64,000 nucleotides of DNA from Megaustenia siamemsis (taxonomy: Eukaryota > Mollusca > Gastropoda > Stylommatophora > Ariophantidae), in assembly GCA_032433765.1 (NCBI GenBank), contig JAVIAB010000092.1, positions 34,009,534 to 34,073,533 of the forward strand. Direction: 5' to 3'. Shown piece by piece: positions 1 through 12,139 of the stretch (the stretch's first letter is position 1; every line of letters starts with the position of its first letter). A model generated the notes under the pieces. It saw only the letters and a list, made by a program, of their open reading frames with translations, was not told the DNA's origin and made no database searches. Position numbers and translations under genes: made by a program.

Positions 1-640
1 AATAATCATATTAGTCATCGATTTTAATCTTGGTACATCAAACTTAATGTAACACCGTATAATACGGGGAAACTGTATAATTTATTATCGCAGATGAAAC
101 AAAGGAGAGAAGAGCAGTCATGCACTATACAAACTGTCATTTTGTCACTCAACAGGACTCAGTTTCAATCCCCGGAATAGTCAATGGTTCTTCTTTCTTT
201 CAATAATGAAGTATAAACCTTATAACTTATACATTACCGGACAAAACGGGGCAAGAAGTCTGTATCACACAGTCGCAGATAGACATATTGACATAACACA
301 GCACGCAACACTGGTCCAGGGCTACTTAGTGAGTCTACTGCCTGACAGTTCTTATGGCTGTTTCTGGATCATGTATAATAACATGACTTGTCTTATACGT
401 GTCATTTAAAATGGCAAAGCTTTTTCTGGTAGTATTTATCATTTTGAGAACCAACTTAATGATTTCTCTTATTAACACGGTGTTTCACAAGTAAGTAAAT
501 GCTGAAGCTCTTGATTTTCTACTTTTATTAATATTGGAATTTGTAAATTTAAGGCCTTGACATCTATCTTTTAATGTTTTTATTAAAACTAAGTTGTTTG
601 TCATGTTTGTGTTATTTTCTGTTTATTATATTGGTAGTGC
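1..640. other. Unassigned AT-rich DNA
   Basis: No recognisable coding region, tandem repeat or mobile-element motif is visible here. The short open frame at 206-409 has no known domain and is of a length expected by chance in this base composition. Confidence 0.6.
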
Positions 641-775
641 AGTGGTAAAGAATGAGAAGAGGCAACAAAAGAATCTCAAAGCAGGCCCTCAAATTGGAAC
701 CAGATAGTAAAAGAAAAAGAGGCCGACCCAGAAAAAACACTAAAAATAACATTGACGTGAGAGGCAACAACATCT

Positions 776-1343
<568 letters not shown>

Positions 1344-1465
1344 TTGGTAGTAACTGTATATTAATGCAATGCCATCAGTGTACTTCAAGTTTTTCATAGT
1401 GTCAACAATTTTGTTCATTGCACTTCATAATTAACGTTCTTAATTTTCGGTTTCACTATTATCAT

Positions 1466-2590
1466 TGAAAAGTACACAGAATTAAACAAACCAATATATG
1501 CCTGCTTTATAGACTACACCAAAGCTTTCGATAGAATACACCATAACCAACTTATAGACTGCCTAAAGGATATAAATCTAGACGACGCAGACATACGAAT
1601 AATATGTAATTTGTACTGGGAGCAAACAGCAATAATAAGATATAACAAGGAGAACTCTACACCCATGGACATAAAAAGAGGAGTAAGACAAGGATGCATC
1701 CTATCACCAAGCTTGTTCAATCTATAAACTGAGCAAATCTTTAAAAACATCTCAGAGATACCAGGTCTAAACATTAATGGAAAGATAATCAATAACCTGA
1801 GATATGCTGATGATACAGTTCTACTAGCAGAAAATCCTAAAGACCTACAACAATTGCTTAATGTAATAAACACAACAAGCAAAAAATATGGACTAGAAAT
1901 AAATATCAAAAAGACTGAAACTATGATCATAAGCAAAGAAAATTCTCAAGACCTACAATTAAATATCACAGTTGAAGGAACACATCTGGTGACAGTCCAG
2001 AGTTACAACTACCTAGGACATACTATAACCAATGATGGAAAATGCACAACTGAAATAAACAAAAGAATAGGTATGGCAAAAAGTAATTTTAATGCCATGA
2101 AAAATATACTAACAACAAAACAAATATCAGCAGGGCTGAAACTAAGAATGGCAAAATGTTACATCTTCTCAATATTTCTGTATGGTCCAGAAACATGGAC
2201 ATTAGACAAGAAAACAGAACAGAAAATTGAAGCCTTTGAAATGTGGATTTATAGAAGAATAGGTAGAATTGGATGGAAACAAAAGATAAACGATGAAGTT
2301 TTAAAACAACTGAACATAAAAAGAGAACTGCAGAACACAATCAAGACAAGACAAATGAAATTGTTGGGGCATGTTAAAAGACACAACAGCCTACTAAAAG
2401 TAATATTGGAAGGAAAAATACAAGGCAAAAGAGTCAGAGGCAGACCAAGACTAACATGGACGAGTAACATCAAAAGATGGACAAGTCAATCTATGTCAGC
2501 CTGCACCATCAAAGCAAGAAACAGAGTAGAATGGCGATCCATGGTAGCCAACCTTCGTTGCGGAGAGGGCACACGATGATGATGATGATA
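1466..2590 (+). mobile_element. RTE-A copy 1: 5'-truncated RTE-like LINE, reverse transcriptase 3' half
   Basis: A non-LTR retrotransposon fragment. The readable frame starts near 1468 and runs through RT motifs in order: FIDYTKAFD (motif A), RGVRQGCILSPSLFNL, then YADDTVLLAE, the catalytic YADD box near 1803. The thumb/C-terminal part follows with YLGHTITNDGKC, AFEMWIYRRIGRIGW and the basic GRPRLTW segment, ending at 2577. The 3' end is a short run of GAT triplets (2574-2590), the type of short simple tail seen in RTE-clade elements. One in-frame TAA at 1725-1727, directly after SLFNL, breaks the ORF; the frame is open on both sides, so it looks like a single point change. The endonuclease and the first RT motifs are missing, as expected for a 5'-truncated insertion. 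The second copy is at 33718-34590. Clade assignment is by motif style only. Confidence 0.9.
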
Positions 2591-2639
2591 TTATGAAGGA
2601 TATGAGAAAACAATGCCCTCAGAAAAAAATAAAACATCA

Positions 2640-3260
2640 AAACTGAAATTTTACCAGCCACGATTTCTCAGTGTTGTACTTTACATCAGTGAGACACGGT
2701 GAACGTATCCTAAACAAGAACGTCAGTTCAACACACTTCACCAGCTCTAAGGAAAAGTTTGGCGTTAGATGACATACTCGCGTATCTAACATCACTTTTC
2801 TTAAGACAGAATACACAATTAACTTATTTTCCTCGTTGAAACAACCACGTTTGAGATGGATGGGACATGTGACCCGTTTGGAAGATGGCAGAATTGCAAC
2901 AACACAAAAAAAAAAACATTCTGTACAGAGAATTGGCAACAGGCACGCGACAATCTGGTGAACCAGTAACTCCATTTAAAAGATATGTGCTTGCGCGGCA
3001 TGACGAAATTCAATATAAAATACGCAAATTTGGAAACATGTGCCACAGATAGACAGAAACTGTGCTAACTTGTAAATAGTGGCATGAAGATCGGATTCCT
3101 AAAGAGACTGCAAATTATGGTAAAAAGAAAATACGGACAAATGAAGGAACAACAAAATTAGCAAGGTCAGTTTCATCACCCAAATACAACTGCTTCGTAC
3201 GTGCATTTGAACGTCATTCTAGTATAGGACCCTTGAGCCATAACAAACTATGCGTTCGCT
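2640..3260 (+). mobile_element. LINE-C fragment: degraded C-terminal end of a non-LTR retrotransposon
   Basis: Broken frames spell the typical C-terminal region of a LINE polyprotein: RLRWMGHVTRLEDGRIA near 2850-2895, then, after frameshifts and stops, LKDMCLRGMTKFNI and ETCATDRQKLC at about 2975-3065. These match in order the usual 'LRWxGHVxRMEDGRIP ... YKDxCKRDxK ... WExxAxDRxxWR' layout. An A-run at 2907-2919 adds a frameshift. The sequence follows directly on the RTE-A tail at 2590 but belongs to a different family. Another piece with the same signature is at 32390-33045. Confidence 0.75.
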
Positions 3261-3409
3261 CTTGATTAGCAAACTATGAGAATGATTTAACTCTTCTGTT
3301 CTGTCTCATTATCCTACCTATAATAGAGAAACATAGAATTAATGATTGTGAACATGAGAAACTTACTTTTAATGATTTGTTTCTGAGATTAAAGATGCAT
3401 GTTATATTA

Positions 3410-3410
<1 letters not shown>

Positions 3411-3476
<66 letters not shown>

Positions 3477-3495
3477 TATATATATATATATATAT
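3411..3495. repeat. TA dinucleotide microsatellite
   Basis: About 85 bp of alternating TA with one break (TTCA) near 3472. It gives a meaningless IYIYIY translation on the minus strand. Confidence 0.95.
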
Positions 3496-4930
3496 GTCGT
3501 TTATTTGAAGAAAATTGGGGCAAAAAAAGGTTGTTGAAATATACAGTTCATAGAGAGAAACATAAGAGACAGTCAAAATGATCCTTTCCTTCTATGTCCC
3601 CAACATAACGGAGGTACAGAAATTCGACAGTAAGATAAAATAAGGGGGGGGGGGGAAATGACACTAACACACAAACAAATTCATCTCGTGTGTACCCTGC
3701 AGGTGTGATCTCGCGGAATGATTTCTCTGTCTAGCGCTAGAATGAGCTCTGATCTCGCTATTCTGACGTACGCGTTTGCCTAGAGCTGTTCTAGAAAAGT
3801 GAGCAGTTCTCACGAGCTTATCAACGTTACATGTTTAAATGCAGTGAAGCTCTGTTTTCACTCTAACTTTTCTCAAAGGCCCTTTATTCAATTATTCATG
3901 TAAGATTGTCCATAAATCAAAGAAATAACTCTCAGTCTATTCGCCATACAAATTATCGAAACGAATTCTTTTTTCAGTTACATTATTTCTTCAGTTTTAT
4001 TAATTGTCCCTTTCTTAATCAGGCATATTCATTCCGATAAGCAGATAGTCGGCTGAAGAGAAACATTATTGAGCTAAAATTCAATTACAGAAATATAAAG
4101 TTGGTCAGGTGTAAATAATCCGTAAAATCTGTAAAGGCATATCTTAATTGTTAGTCCGAACATCTGATCTGATAAACGGAAATAAATTGCATACACGAAA
4201 ACTTTGTTTGAAAATTAATGCTGTTAGAAACCAATTTAAATAACCTATGTGGATAATAGCCCAAGACTGTACACATAATTTATGATGGTAGTTTTTTTTT
4301 TCCTTCTGTTGAACGGCTTTCGCAGCTAGTCCTTGATTAAACGTGCTACCCACAAGGTTTAATAGAGCAAGCTAGTGAAAGCATGGGAGCAGGTAACTTA
4401 GTCGTTACCCGCTTCTTTAACGGACAATAGTAGTAACATATGGTAGTGACCATCAGTGTTAAGACAGGATACAAGTTTAGGAAATTTCCAGCCAGAATAA
4501 TAAGTTAAGAGAATAGAAAGTTTATAGTGGGTAGTGGACACACAGAAAGTGGGGAGGAAGGTAAGGTAGAATTATACTGGGCATAATAGTTTAATGGGAA
4601 TTTCCACCACGTAGGTTGTTTTGGAAATGGGGATAAAATAGGCGCATAACAATACGCGCATGATTTGCCTGCATGACTTTACTGTCCAGTAAACAGCTAC
4701 CAGGACAGGTCAGGTCATGAAGATGATGGTCACAAATAGTTTATTTTGACAATTTTTAGACTGAAGTCATGGAACGGTCAAGTCGTGGACAGTTGAGACA
4801 GGTCAGATTTTGAGTCACAATGATGAAAGGTAAAGTGGCGGTGAATCTTAGTTTTGAGATTTGATTGGATGAAAAGGTTGCAATTTTTCACTCTGCGACA
4901 ATTTAATTGGCTACTGATTTTCACGCGAAG
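3496..4930. other. Unassigned DNA with a short poly-G run
   Basis: A run of 10 G lies near 3644-3655. No coding region or mobile-element motif is recognised. The small minus-strand frames at 4144-4353 and 4778-4960 have no known domain. Confidence 0.5.
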
Positions 4931-4934
4931 AATT

Positions 4935-5000
4935 GTGGCTGAGTATATAACCTTCAACACAATAGAATCACTGCACTTTAGATTAGACAGACACAGAGCG
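4935..5000 (+). promoter_or_regulatory. Promoter-like TATA element with downstream purine-rich leader (tentative)
   Basis: GAGTATATAACC at about 4939-4950 is a good TATA-box match. About 25-30 bp downstream lies CTGCACTTTAGATTAGACA, followed by an AGACAGACACAGAGCGAG leader. No ORF of note follows. About 700 bp further on, near 5650, an AATAAA-type signal appears in GATAATAAATAA. TATA, a non-coding leader and a poly(A) signal within about 0.8 kb would suit a solo LTR, but I find no matching TG...CA ends or target-site duplication. It may be chance in AT-rich DNA. Confidence 0.25.
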
Positions 5001-5780
5001 AGAGAAATCAGAATTTAGACTTAGTAAGCTTAGTCCGGCTTCGGCCTACGTAGAAGTTAAGTTGAGCTAGATAGGTTGAGCCAAAAAGTTAGGCTCCGAA
5101 GATTACAAGTTTAGGAAATAGTATTAAGACAATAATTATTAGGACAATTAGCAGACAGGAAGTTTTAAGAACAACTAGAAGTCAAGAACTAGAAGTTTTA
5201 GAATAAGAAACTAAGAAAGTTAGATCGCAAGTTAGGAAGTTTAGACAAGAAAAGTTAGTAAGGAATCATAAAGTTTATAGTAGTCAATTAGTTGAGCTAT
5301 AGAACATTACAACAAGTGAGTTAATGAAAATAGGAGAATCAGTTATTAAAATGTGACGTGTTGAGAGTTCAAGTTGTGCTTCACATTTCTCATGAACGTA
5401 AGTTGATTAATGTTGAATGTAAGATATGCACTTGTGCACAAATCATATTCATCGGCGATTTGCCTCCGAGATGTCCAGAATTAATGAATACTAATTTAAG
5501 AAAAGTGCATCAACCACTGGTACGAATCATGTGCCACGAGATATCAATAAATTTGATTATGATTATGCAATGAATATACGAGAACTCCGTAATGATTACT
5601 GTTGTGTCAACTATAAATGTGATGTGCTGTCCAAGAACAATAATAGGAAAGATAATAAATAACATCACAGCTCTATAACGAAGGCAGTGGGGTTGTTTTA
5701 ATTTAGGAAAGACTCAGATTGCTGAATGTAATGGTGGGGTTGAGTTATGATAATTTTATCGCATATTTACTACTTTAAAA
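5001..5780. other. Purine-rich low-complexity stretch and unassigned DNA
   Basis: Between about 5080 and 5290 the motifs AAGTTTAG, AGAAGT and AAGTTAG recur at irregular spacing. This is cryptic simplicity rather than a clean tandem array. No coding region is recognised to 5780. Confidence 0.5.
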
Positions 5781-7552
5781 AATGACGCTGACAACAACAT
5801 TAATCACTGACGCTGACAACAACATTAACCACTGACACTGACAACAACATTAACAACTGACGCTGACAACAATATTAACCACTGACGCTGGCAACAACAT
5901 TAACCACTGACACTGACAACAACATTAACCACTGATATTGACAACAACATTAACCACTGACGCTGACAACAACATTAACCACTGACGCTGACAACAATAT
6001 TAACCACTGACGCTGGCAACAATATTAACCACTGACGCTGACAACAATATTAACCACTGACGCTGACAACAACATTAACCACTGACGCTGACAACAACAT
6101 TAACCACTGACGCTGACAACAATATTAACCACTGACGCTGACAACAATATTAACCACTGACACTGACAACAACATTAACCACTGATATTGACAATTACAT
6201 TAACCACTGACACTGACAACAACATTAACCACTGACGCTGCAACACAACATTAACCACTGACGCTGACAACAACATTAACCACTGACGCTGACAACAACA
6301 TTAACCACTGACGCTGCAACACAACATTAACCACTGACGCTGACAACATCATTAACCACTGACGCTGACAACAACATTAACCACTGATATTGACAACAAA
6401 ATTAACCACTGACACTGACAACAACATTAACCACTGACACTGACAACAACATTAACCACTGACACTGACAACAACATTAACCACTGACACTGACAACAAC
6501 ATTAACCACTGACGCTGGCAACACAACATTAACCACTGACACTGACAACATTAACCACTGACACTGACAACTACATTAACCACTGACACTGACAACAACA
6601 TTAACCACTGACGCTGACAACAACATTAACCACTGACGATGACAAAAACATTAGACACTGACACTGACAACAACATTAACCACTGATATTGACAACAACA
6701 TTAACCACTGACGCTGACAACAACATTAACCACTGACACTGACAACAACATTAACCACTGATATTGACAACAACATTAACCACTGACACTGACAACAACA
6801 TTAACCACTGATATTGACAACAACATTAACCACTGACGCTGGCAACAACATTAACCACTGATATTGACAACAACATTAACCACTGACGCTGACAACAACA
6901 TTAACCACTGACGCTGACAACAACATTAACCAATGACGCTGACAACAACATTAACCACTGACACTGACAACAACATTAACCACTGACGCTGACAACAATA
7001 TTAACCACTGACACTGACAACAACATTAACCACTGATATTGACAATTACATTAACCACTGACACTGACAACAACATTAACCACTGATATTGACAACAACT
7101 TTAACCACTGACGCTGACAACAACATTAACCACTGACGCTGACAACAACATTAACCACTGACGCTGGCAACACAACATTAACCACTGACGCTGACAACAA
7201 CATTAACCACTGATATTGACAACAAAATTAACCTCTGACACTGACATGACACTGACAACAACATTAACCACTGACACTGACAACAACATTAACCACTGAC
7301 ACTGACAACAACATTAACCACTGACGCTGACAACAACATTAACCACTGACGCTGGCAACACAACATTAACCACTGACACTGACAACAACATTAACCACTG
7401 ACACTGACAACAACATTAACCACTGACGCTGACAACAACATTAACCACTGACGCTGACAACAACATTAACCACTGACGCTGACAACAACATTAACCACTG
7501 ACGCTGACAACAACATTAACCACTGACGCTGACAACAACATTAACCACTGAC
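5781..7552. repeat. 25-bp minisatellite array, about 70 units
   Basis: A long tandem array with a 25-bp period. Each unit has a constant half, ACAACAACATTAACC, and a variable half, ACTGACGCTG, in which the two variable positions give GACGCT, GACACT or GATATT. Further variants replace GACAAC by GGCAAC, or carry a one-base length change (GCAACACAACATT). The array ends abruptly at 7552, where a SINE-1 and its target-site duplication begin. There are no unique spacers between units, so this is not a CRISPR array. Confidence 0.97.
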
Positions 7553-7834
7553 ATTGATTTATGTGGGGAGCTGCGATAGCTCAGTGGTTAGTGAACTGGA
7601 CTACAAAGGACAAGGGGTAAGGTTCGATCCCAACCGACGGCTTCCGGGTTCACCCAGCCTTAAATGGGTACCGGATTTTTTTCTGGGAAAGTGAAGCGGC
7701 ACGGGCGTAATACCGACCACATTGCCCCAAAAATCACGTGCCGAAGGTCTGTATAATTTATGATCACTGACACCATATTCCCTATACGCCACTTGGCGTG
7801 ACGAGAGTACTAGGGTAGGAGGATTGATTTATGT
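7553..7834 (+). mobile_element. SINE-1, monomeric copy with 12-bp target-site duplication
   Basis: The insertion occupies 7565-7822 and is flanked by the perfect direct repeat ATTGATTTATGT (7553-7564 and 7823-7834). The head is tRNA-like: box A region GCGATAGCTCAGTGGTTAG and box B GGTTCGATCCC. The body continues with CACCCAGCC, AAATGGGTACC and TTCTGGGAAAG, then a conserved stretch ending in CGCCACTTGGCGTGACG. That 3' motif contains the small palindrome CGCCACTTGGCG, which could form a hairpin. There is no poly(A) tail. The element has no protein and would depend on a LINE partner for transposition. It sits at the very edge of the 25-bp minisatellite. Confidence 0.92.
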
Positions 7835-9400
7835 AACAAACTCGTTCAACTACGCATGACCAAACTTTGAACGAATGCTACCTATGTTAATCCTAGTAAC
7901 AACTACCCAATTTTACAACTGACTTGACGGGAGCATGTCCGCAAAGATACCATCCCACACTTATTGTGTGAATTGAAGTCACATTACATCTAGCTTCACT
8001 ACTGTCACGAACTTAGTACACATTAACACAAATTATTCAAAGCATCACTTTAGGATCCTGTACCGTTCTTTCCCCCCAATCGTTGAATGACGTGTTTATT
8101 GAATCATGCACTCGGTGACCCACTCTTGAATCCCTTCACATGCTCATTCAATCTAACTGTGAAGCACTAAATCATTCATTGATCCCAACGCTTGACGTAT
8201 TCCTCACTCCAAATTCGATCATCCGCAAAGGAAGCTGAACTAAATGACAAATGGTGTGCACAACTCACCGAGTTACTCACTCACCCAGTGCTGGCTCACA
8301 CTCCATTAAACTGTCTCGACGATTACCCTGCTGCTGCATCCTTCCTGTCAGTGTGATTATTTCTCTGACCAATTATCTTGCCAGCGACATTAACCAGCTG
8401 CAATCATACCAATTTGAATTTACTTCTTGCTTTCCCCTTGAACGCATTTTAGCCACAGCATTGCACTATGCTTTACACCTTTCGGTACATTCTACTTCCG
8501 CAGGCACTTGGTCTGTACTGTCTTTCTTAGATTGTTGTCTTTCTTCATATAACAGCAGTTGTTTTAATCAGTGTTGTATCATCTAGGAAAACAGTCATAA
8601 TAGACTAAGGTGATTTTCCTACTCAGATTTATATCCGATTTTCAAGCATGTGGATGGATAGTCCCTCAATACTAAAATACTCATCCTCTAGAGATTTTTA
8701 AATCTGGTTTTCATCTGGATTTTGTCTTGCAAGGACATGCAATCTGGCTATTGATGTGTGACTTAATTTTTCTGATATTAACTTATGACGTTTCGAACTT
8801 CCTACACTATTTTATAGAATGACTTTACGTGGAGACATCTGACTTTCGACAAACAAAAATGACGATATCTAACTGTACAATTGTTTAATTACGACATTCA
8901 TACATTACACATTGATTGCGTTCTGACATTTTTCTCTCTTTATTAAAAACTCTGCACGATGCATGTAGGAATGCTTATTTTTATCTGTTTAAATAACATA
9001 TACATAATAACATAAAATTATTAGCATGGTTTCAAACCCCTTAGCACCGACGATACTGAAATAAATTCATGAAAAGTGGTGGTTAATATACTTTAAAAAA
9101 TAAATAATGAAAGTCTTAATATTTTGAGTCTGATTTTTATTCGTTTTTAAATTACCAAAGTTTCCATTACGTGCTTAACTTGAACACGACCTTTAGTTTT
9201 GCACATTTTGCATTTTCTCTTGGTATTCATGTATTACAACCATCTCAGTCACTACATAATCCTTATTCAAAGCTTGTTTTCTCGTACCCATTCATTCTAA
9301 AAGATGTAAACAGTGTCATTGCCTTTATTGTCCCCCCCCCCCCACAAACAAAAAATCTTCCTTCTGGCTGAAAAGCTACGGCACGAAATTTCTTTGTAGT
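7835..9400. other. Unassigned DNA
   Basis: No recognisable gene, repeat array or element motif. A run of about 11 C is at 9332-9342. The 111-residue frame at 8251-8586 shows no domain and low-complexity composition. Confidence 0.5.
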
Positions 9401-9409
9401 TAGTTTTTG

Positions 9410-9533
9410 TTTACTACCAGCTTTACCACGGTTCTGTGTCTAATTACTACCAGCTTTACCACGGTTCTGTGTCTAATTACTACCAGCTTTACCACGGTTC
9501 TGTGTCTAATTACTACCAGCATTACCACGGTTC
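9410..9533. repeat. 33-bp minisatellite, first block
   Basis: Nearly four units of 33 bp with the core CTACCAGCTTTACCACGG followed by TTCTGTGTCTAATTA. The array is interrupted by the dimeric SINE-1 at 9534 and resumes at 9897. Confidence 0.93.
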
Positions 9534-9909
9534 GGGTGTCCGGTTAGCGCAATCGATAGGCGGTTGGCTTACCACGGCAACAGCCGGGGTTCGTAATCCT
9601 GGCGAGGACACCTGGGTTTTACTAATTCCCTAAAAATTAGTAGGAGCCGCGATAGCTCAGTGGTTAGTGAACTGGACTACTACGGACAAGGGGTAGGGTT
9701 CGATCCCAACCGACGGCTCCGGGTTCACCCAGCCTTAAATGGGTACCGGATTTTTTCTGGGAAAGTAAAAGCAGCACGGGCGTAATACCGACCACATTAC
9801 CCCAAAAATCATGTGCTGAAGGTCTGTAAAATATAGGGTCACTAACACCATATTTCCCTATACGCCACTTGGCGTGACGGGGGGTACTTTACTTTTATTA
9901 CCACGGTTC
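9521..9909 (+). mobile_element. SINE-1, dimeric form: two tRNA-like units in tandem, 13-bp target-site duplication
   Basis: The insertion is 9534-9896, flanked by ATTACCACGGTTC at 9521-9533 and 9897-9909. The first tRNA-like unit has a perfect 7-bp acceptor-stem pair, GGTGTCC at its start and GGACACC at its end (about 9535-9612), with box B GGGGTTCGTAATCC. A linker with AAAAATTAG follows. The second unit starts near 9642 and again has a perfect 7-bp stem, GGAGCCG/CGGCTCC, with box A TAGCTCAGTGGTTAG and box B GGTTCGATCCC. The common SINE-1 body then follows to CGCCACTTGGCGTGACGG and a T-rich end. The host here is a 33-bp tandem repeat, so part of the flanking identity could come from the array, but the break points agree with insertion into one unit. 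Confidence 0.9.
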
Positions 9910-10205
9910 TGTGTCTAATTACTACCAGCTTTACCACGGCTTTTGTTTAATTACTACCAACTTTACCACAGTTCTATATTTAAATTTTACCAGCTTAACC
10001 ACAACTCAACGTTTAATTACTGCCAGCTTTAGCACAGTTTTATGTTTAAATACTACCAACTGTACTACGGCTCTAAGTTTAATTAATGCCAATTCTACAA
10101 CGGCACCGTGTTTAATAATTACAAACTCTACTACAATTTCAAGTTTAACATCAGTCAACTCTACCACTGCTCCGCAAAGTTACAACGGTTCCAAGTCTAA
10201 TTACT
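9897..10205. repeat. 33-bp minisatellite, second block, decaying
   Basis: Continues the 33-bp repeat after the SINE. Units become progressively more diverged from about 9960 to 10205, while the spacing of TACCA(G/A)CT and CACGG-like segments is kept. This is the usual picture of an old array edge. Confidence 0.85.
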
Positions 10206-10475
10206 GACAAATTTATCATGTTTCCAAGTGATGTTACAATTATACATTTATGCTTTTTTCCAAATTTACGTGCTCAAAGTGTTCAAATTGTCCGTTTCAA
10301 TCTCAACTCTCTGGAGATCAGGAACCAACGATAGGAAGCTTGGTCGCTTCTTGCAAGATTCGAACTTCAACGCAAAAATGACATAAACAATTTATTAATT
10401 TTTTTCTTCTTGTCTCTATTATTTGCATCTCAACGTCGATGGATGATGTAGTTGTCAGTCCTTAGCTTTTTTACT

Positions 10476-10739
10476 TACCTCTTCTTGTATTATATTTCCT
10501 GGAGTTTCTACTCCATCAACACATCTCTTTTTTCGTGGTTGACCGTTCATATCACTGGCTACATAACATGGGTTTTCATCAATAATTCTAACACTGATAA
10601 CGATATTGCAACACAATTTGGACAGGAGTATGTTTGTTGTGTGGAAAGTGGAAAACAATGTTTCTGTAGTATTTGTGTATTGTGGGATGTTTAATTGTGA
10701 CGATATGTAGGAGAACTCTCCTCTACTGCTCACTGTCAC
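10476..10739 (-). CDS. Possible internal or first exon, minus strand (weak)
   Basis: An open frame on the minus strand begins with ATG at 10739 and encodes a hydrophilic peptide. It includes RIIDENPCYVASD and a basic nuclear-localisation-like PRKKR. At 10476 the frame runs into GAG|GTAAGT, a perfect splice-donor consensus (seen on the plus strand as ACTTACCTC). No family is recognised and no partner exon was identified, so this may be chance. The plus-strand frame in the same place has no splice signals that I can see. Confidence 0.25.
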
Positions 10740-10939
10740 TTAGCCTAAAACGCCTTCAAAATACTGTTGATTGTCCAGGAGTGCTAATATATAGTAGGTG
10801 TGATTTCACACAGGATAGTTGGAAATTGCAATTGTATACTCTGCAGAAGCGAGCATTTAAAAGTAAGCCCTTTAAAGAAATGCCTTGTCCCATAGCGTGG
10901 GACATTCTATAGTATTCTCCTAGCGTCTGTATATACATT

Positions 10940-11025
10940 TTTGTGTCACATTAAAAAGTCTATTTCTACCCTGTCACGTGGCCAAGCCATGTTATATTTT
11001 TTCTTTTTATATATTATGAATGGTG
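10940..11025 (-). mobile_element. Small LINE-D relic
   Basis: The minus-strand reading of TGTCACGTGGCCAAGCCAT (10973-10991) gives the 'WFGHVT' box of LINE-D. The neighbouring bases match the LINE-D copies at 36760-36800 and 61680-61715. Only a short piece is recognisable. Confidence 0.55.
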
Positions 11026-11163
11026 TTTAAATCCGTGTTTATATTTCATCTGTCTCTGCGTCAATTAAAATAAATGATAACAACTTGTTAGTGATTTGTT
11101 ATGACAAATAGCATTTAGTAATATGACACACTTCTTACTTACTGCAAAAACAAAGAGTGAAAC

Positions 11164-11273
11164 ATTGTTGTCATTACTAGGGCCTTTCATTGATTCAAGA
11201 CAAGTGAGACGTAAGTAAATTGTTGTCATTACTAGGGCCTTTCATTGATTCAAGACAAGTGAGACGTAAGTAA
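11164..11273. repeat. 55-bp exact tandem duplication
   Basis: The segment 11164-11218, containing CATTACTAGGGCCTTTCATT, is repeated without visible change at 11219-11273. The perfect identity suggests a recent slip or duplication. No coding content. Confidence 0.93.
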
Positions 11274-11955
11274 ATTGGTGTCATAATTGCAACAAATATT
11301 GAAGATTACCAGGTTATTTACTTGCTGATAAGAAATAATTGAGTGGGCAGCTCACCTTGAAATATACCACATTTATGTAAAAATGGACGCTGATTGAAAT
11401 ATCACTTCGATTGAACTAAAGAAGAGTTGATTTTTTAACAATGACAATAAATTCAACGAAACTCTGTTAAAGATAGCACAATCCGTTATTGGTTATAATC
11501 GTTTTCAAAATCGGTGTCGGCCATTTATCTTCCTATAGGAACTAACTGGGTGGAGAGATCACATTGAAATATCCCACAGTTTTGTACAAAGAGATGCAGA
11601 ATTAAAACATACAAACTATTCAGCTAAACAGTTAAATGGTAGCAAAATGAAGACAATTTTCTATGAACCAGGAAAATCCGCTTGAAATATAAGCCATCGA
11701 AAACTATCACTATCTCCATTCATAAAATGGAGAATTAAACTCTCTTTTGCAGACATTTAGCATCTTATGATCATGTATATATAGTCGTCAAAATAGAAAA
11801 CATGAATGTACCTTTGAGTGTTACCATTTGGCCGTGACGCTACCAAAAAAAAAAAATGCTATCCAGCTATGATAACCCGATGGGGGATATAGCATCGTTT
11901 ACAAATGAGACTAAATACCTTACTTGCATCGCCTTATCATCAAAGGTTTGCTACC
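11274..11955. other. Unassigned DNA with a weak dispersed similarity
   Basis: Two stretches, about 11340-11395 and 11548-11605, share the order TGGGCAGCTCACCTTGAAAT / TGGAGAGATCACATTGAAAT followed by a CCACA-type segment, suggesting an old local duplication. No coding region is recognised. Confidence 0.4.
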
Positions 11956-11959
11956 ACAG

Positions 11960-12135
11960 AATGTCACTTCACTTCATATCCTCTATTGATTGTCAATACT
12001 GTCATTGGTTCTCATGTCCGTCTCTTGCTGCTGTCCGTCCATTTTAGTCTTTCTCTGCCCCTACATCGTTTACGATGTATTTTCTTTTTCAATATGACTT
12101 TCAGTAAGTTGTGCCACTTTATATAGCCAAGAAAA
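11960..12135 (-). mobile_element. RTE-A relic, C-terminal end
   Basis: Read on the minus strand with one frame change, the segment gives FLGYIKWHNLLKVIL and then a basic RGRERLKWT. This matches in order the RTE-A C-terminus (LLGHVKRHNSLLKVIL ... GRPRLTWT). Many substitutions and stop codons mark it as old. Confidence 0.65.
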
Positions 12136-12139
12136 TTCA

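Noticed and set aside
3644..3655. Poly-G run as a regulatory quadruplex
   Set aside because: Single short homopolymer with no promoter or gene near it.
5781..7552. Possible CRISPR array
   Set aside because: Units are contiguous 25-bp repeats with no unique spacers, no cas genes are near, and the DNA is eukaryotic in character.
9642..9720. Functional tRNA gene
   Set aside because: A good acceptor stem and Pol III boxes are present, but the anticodon arm cannot be drawn cleanly, and the unit recurs as the head of a mobile SINE with target-site duplications.
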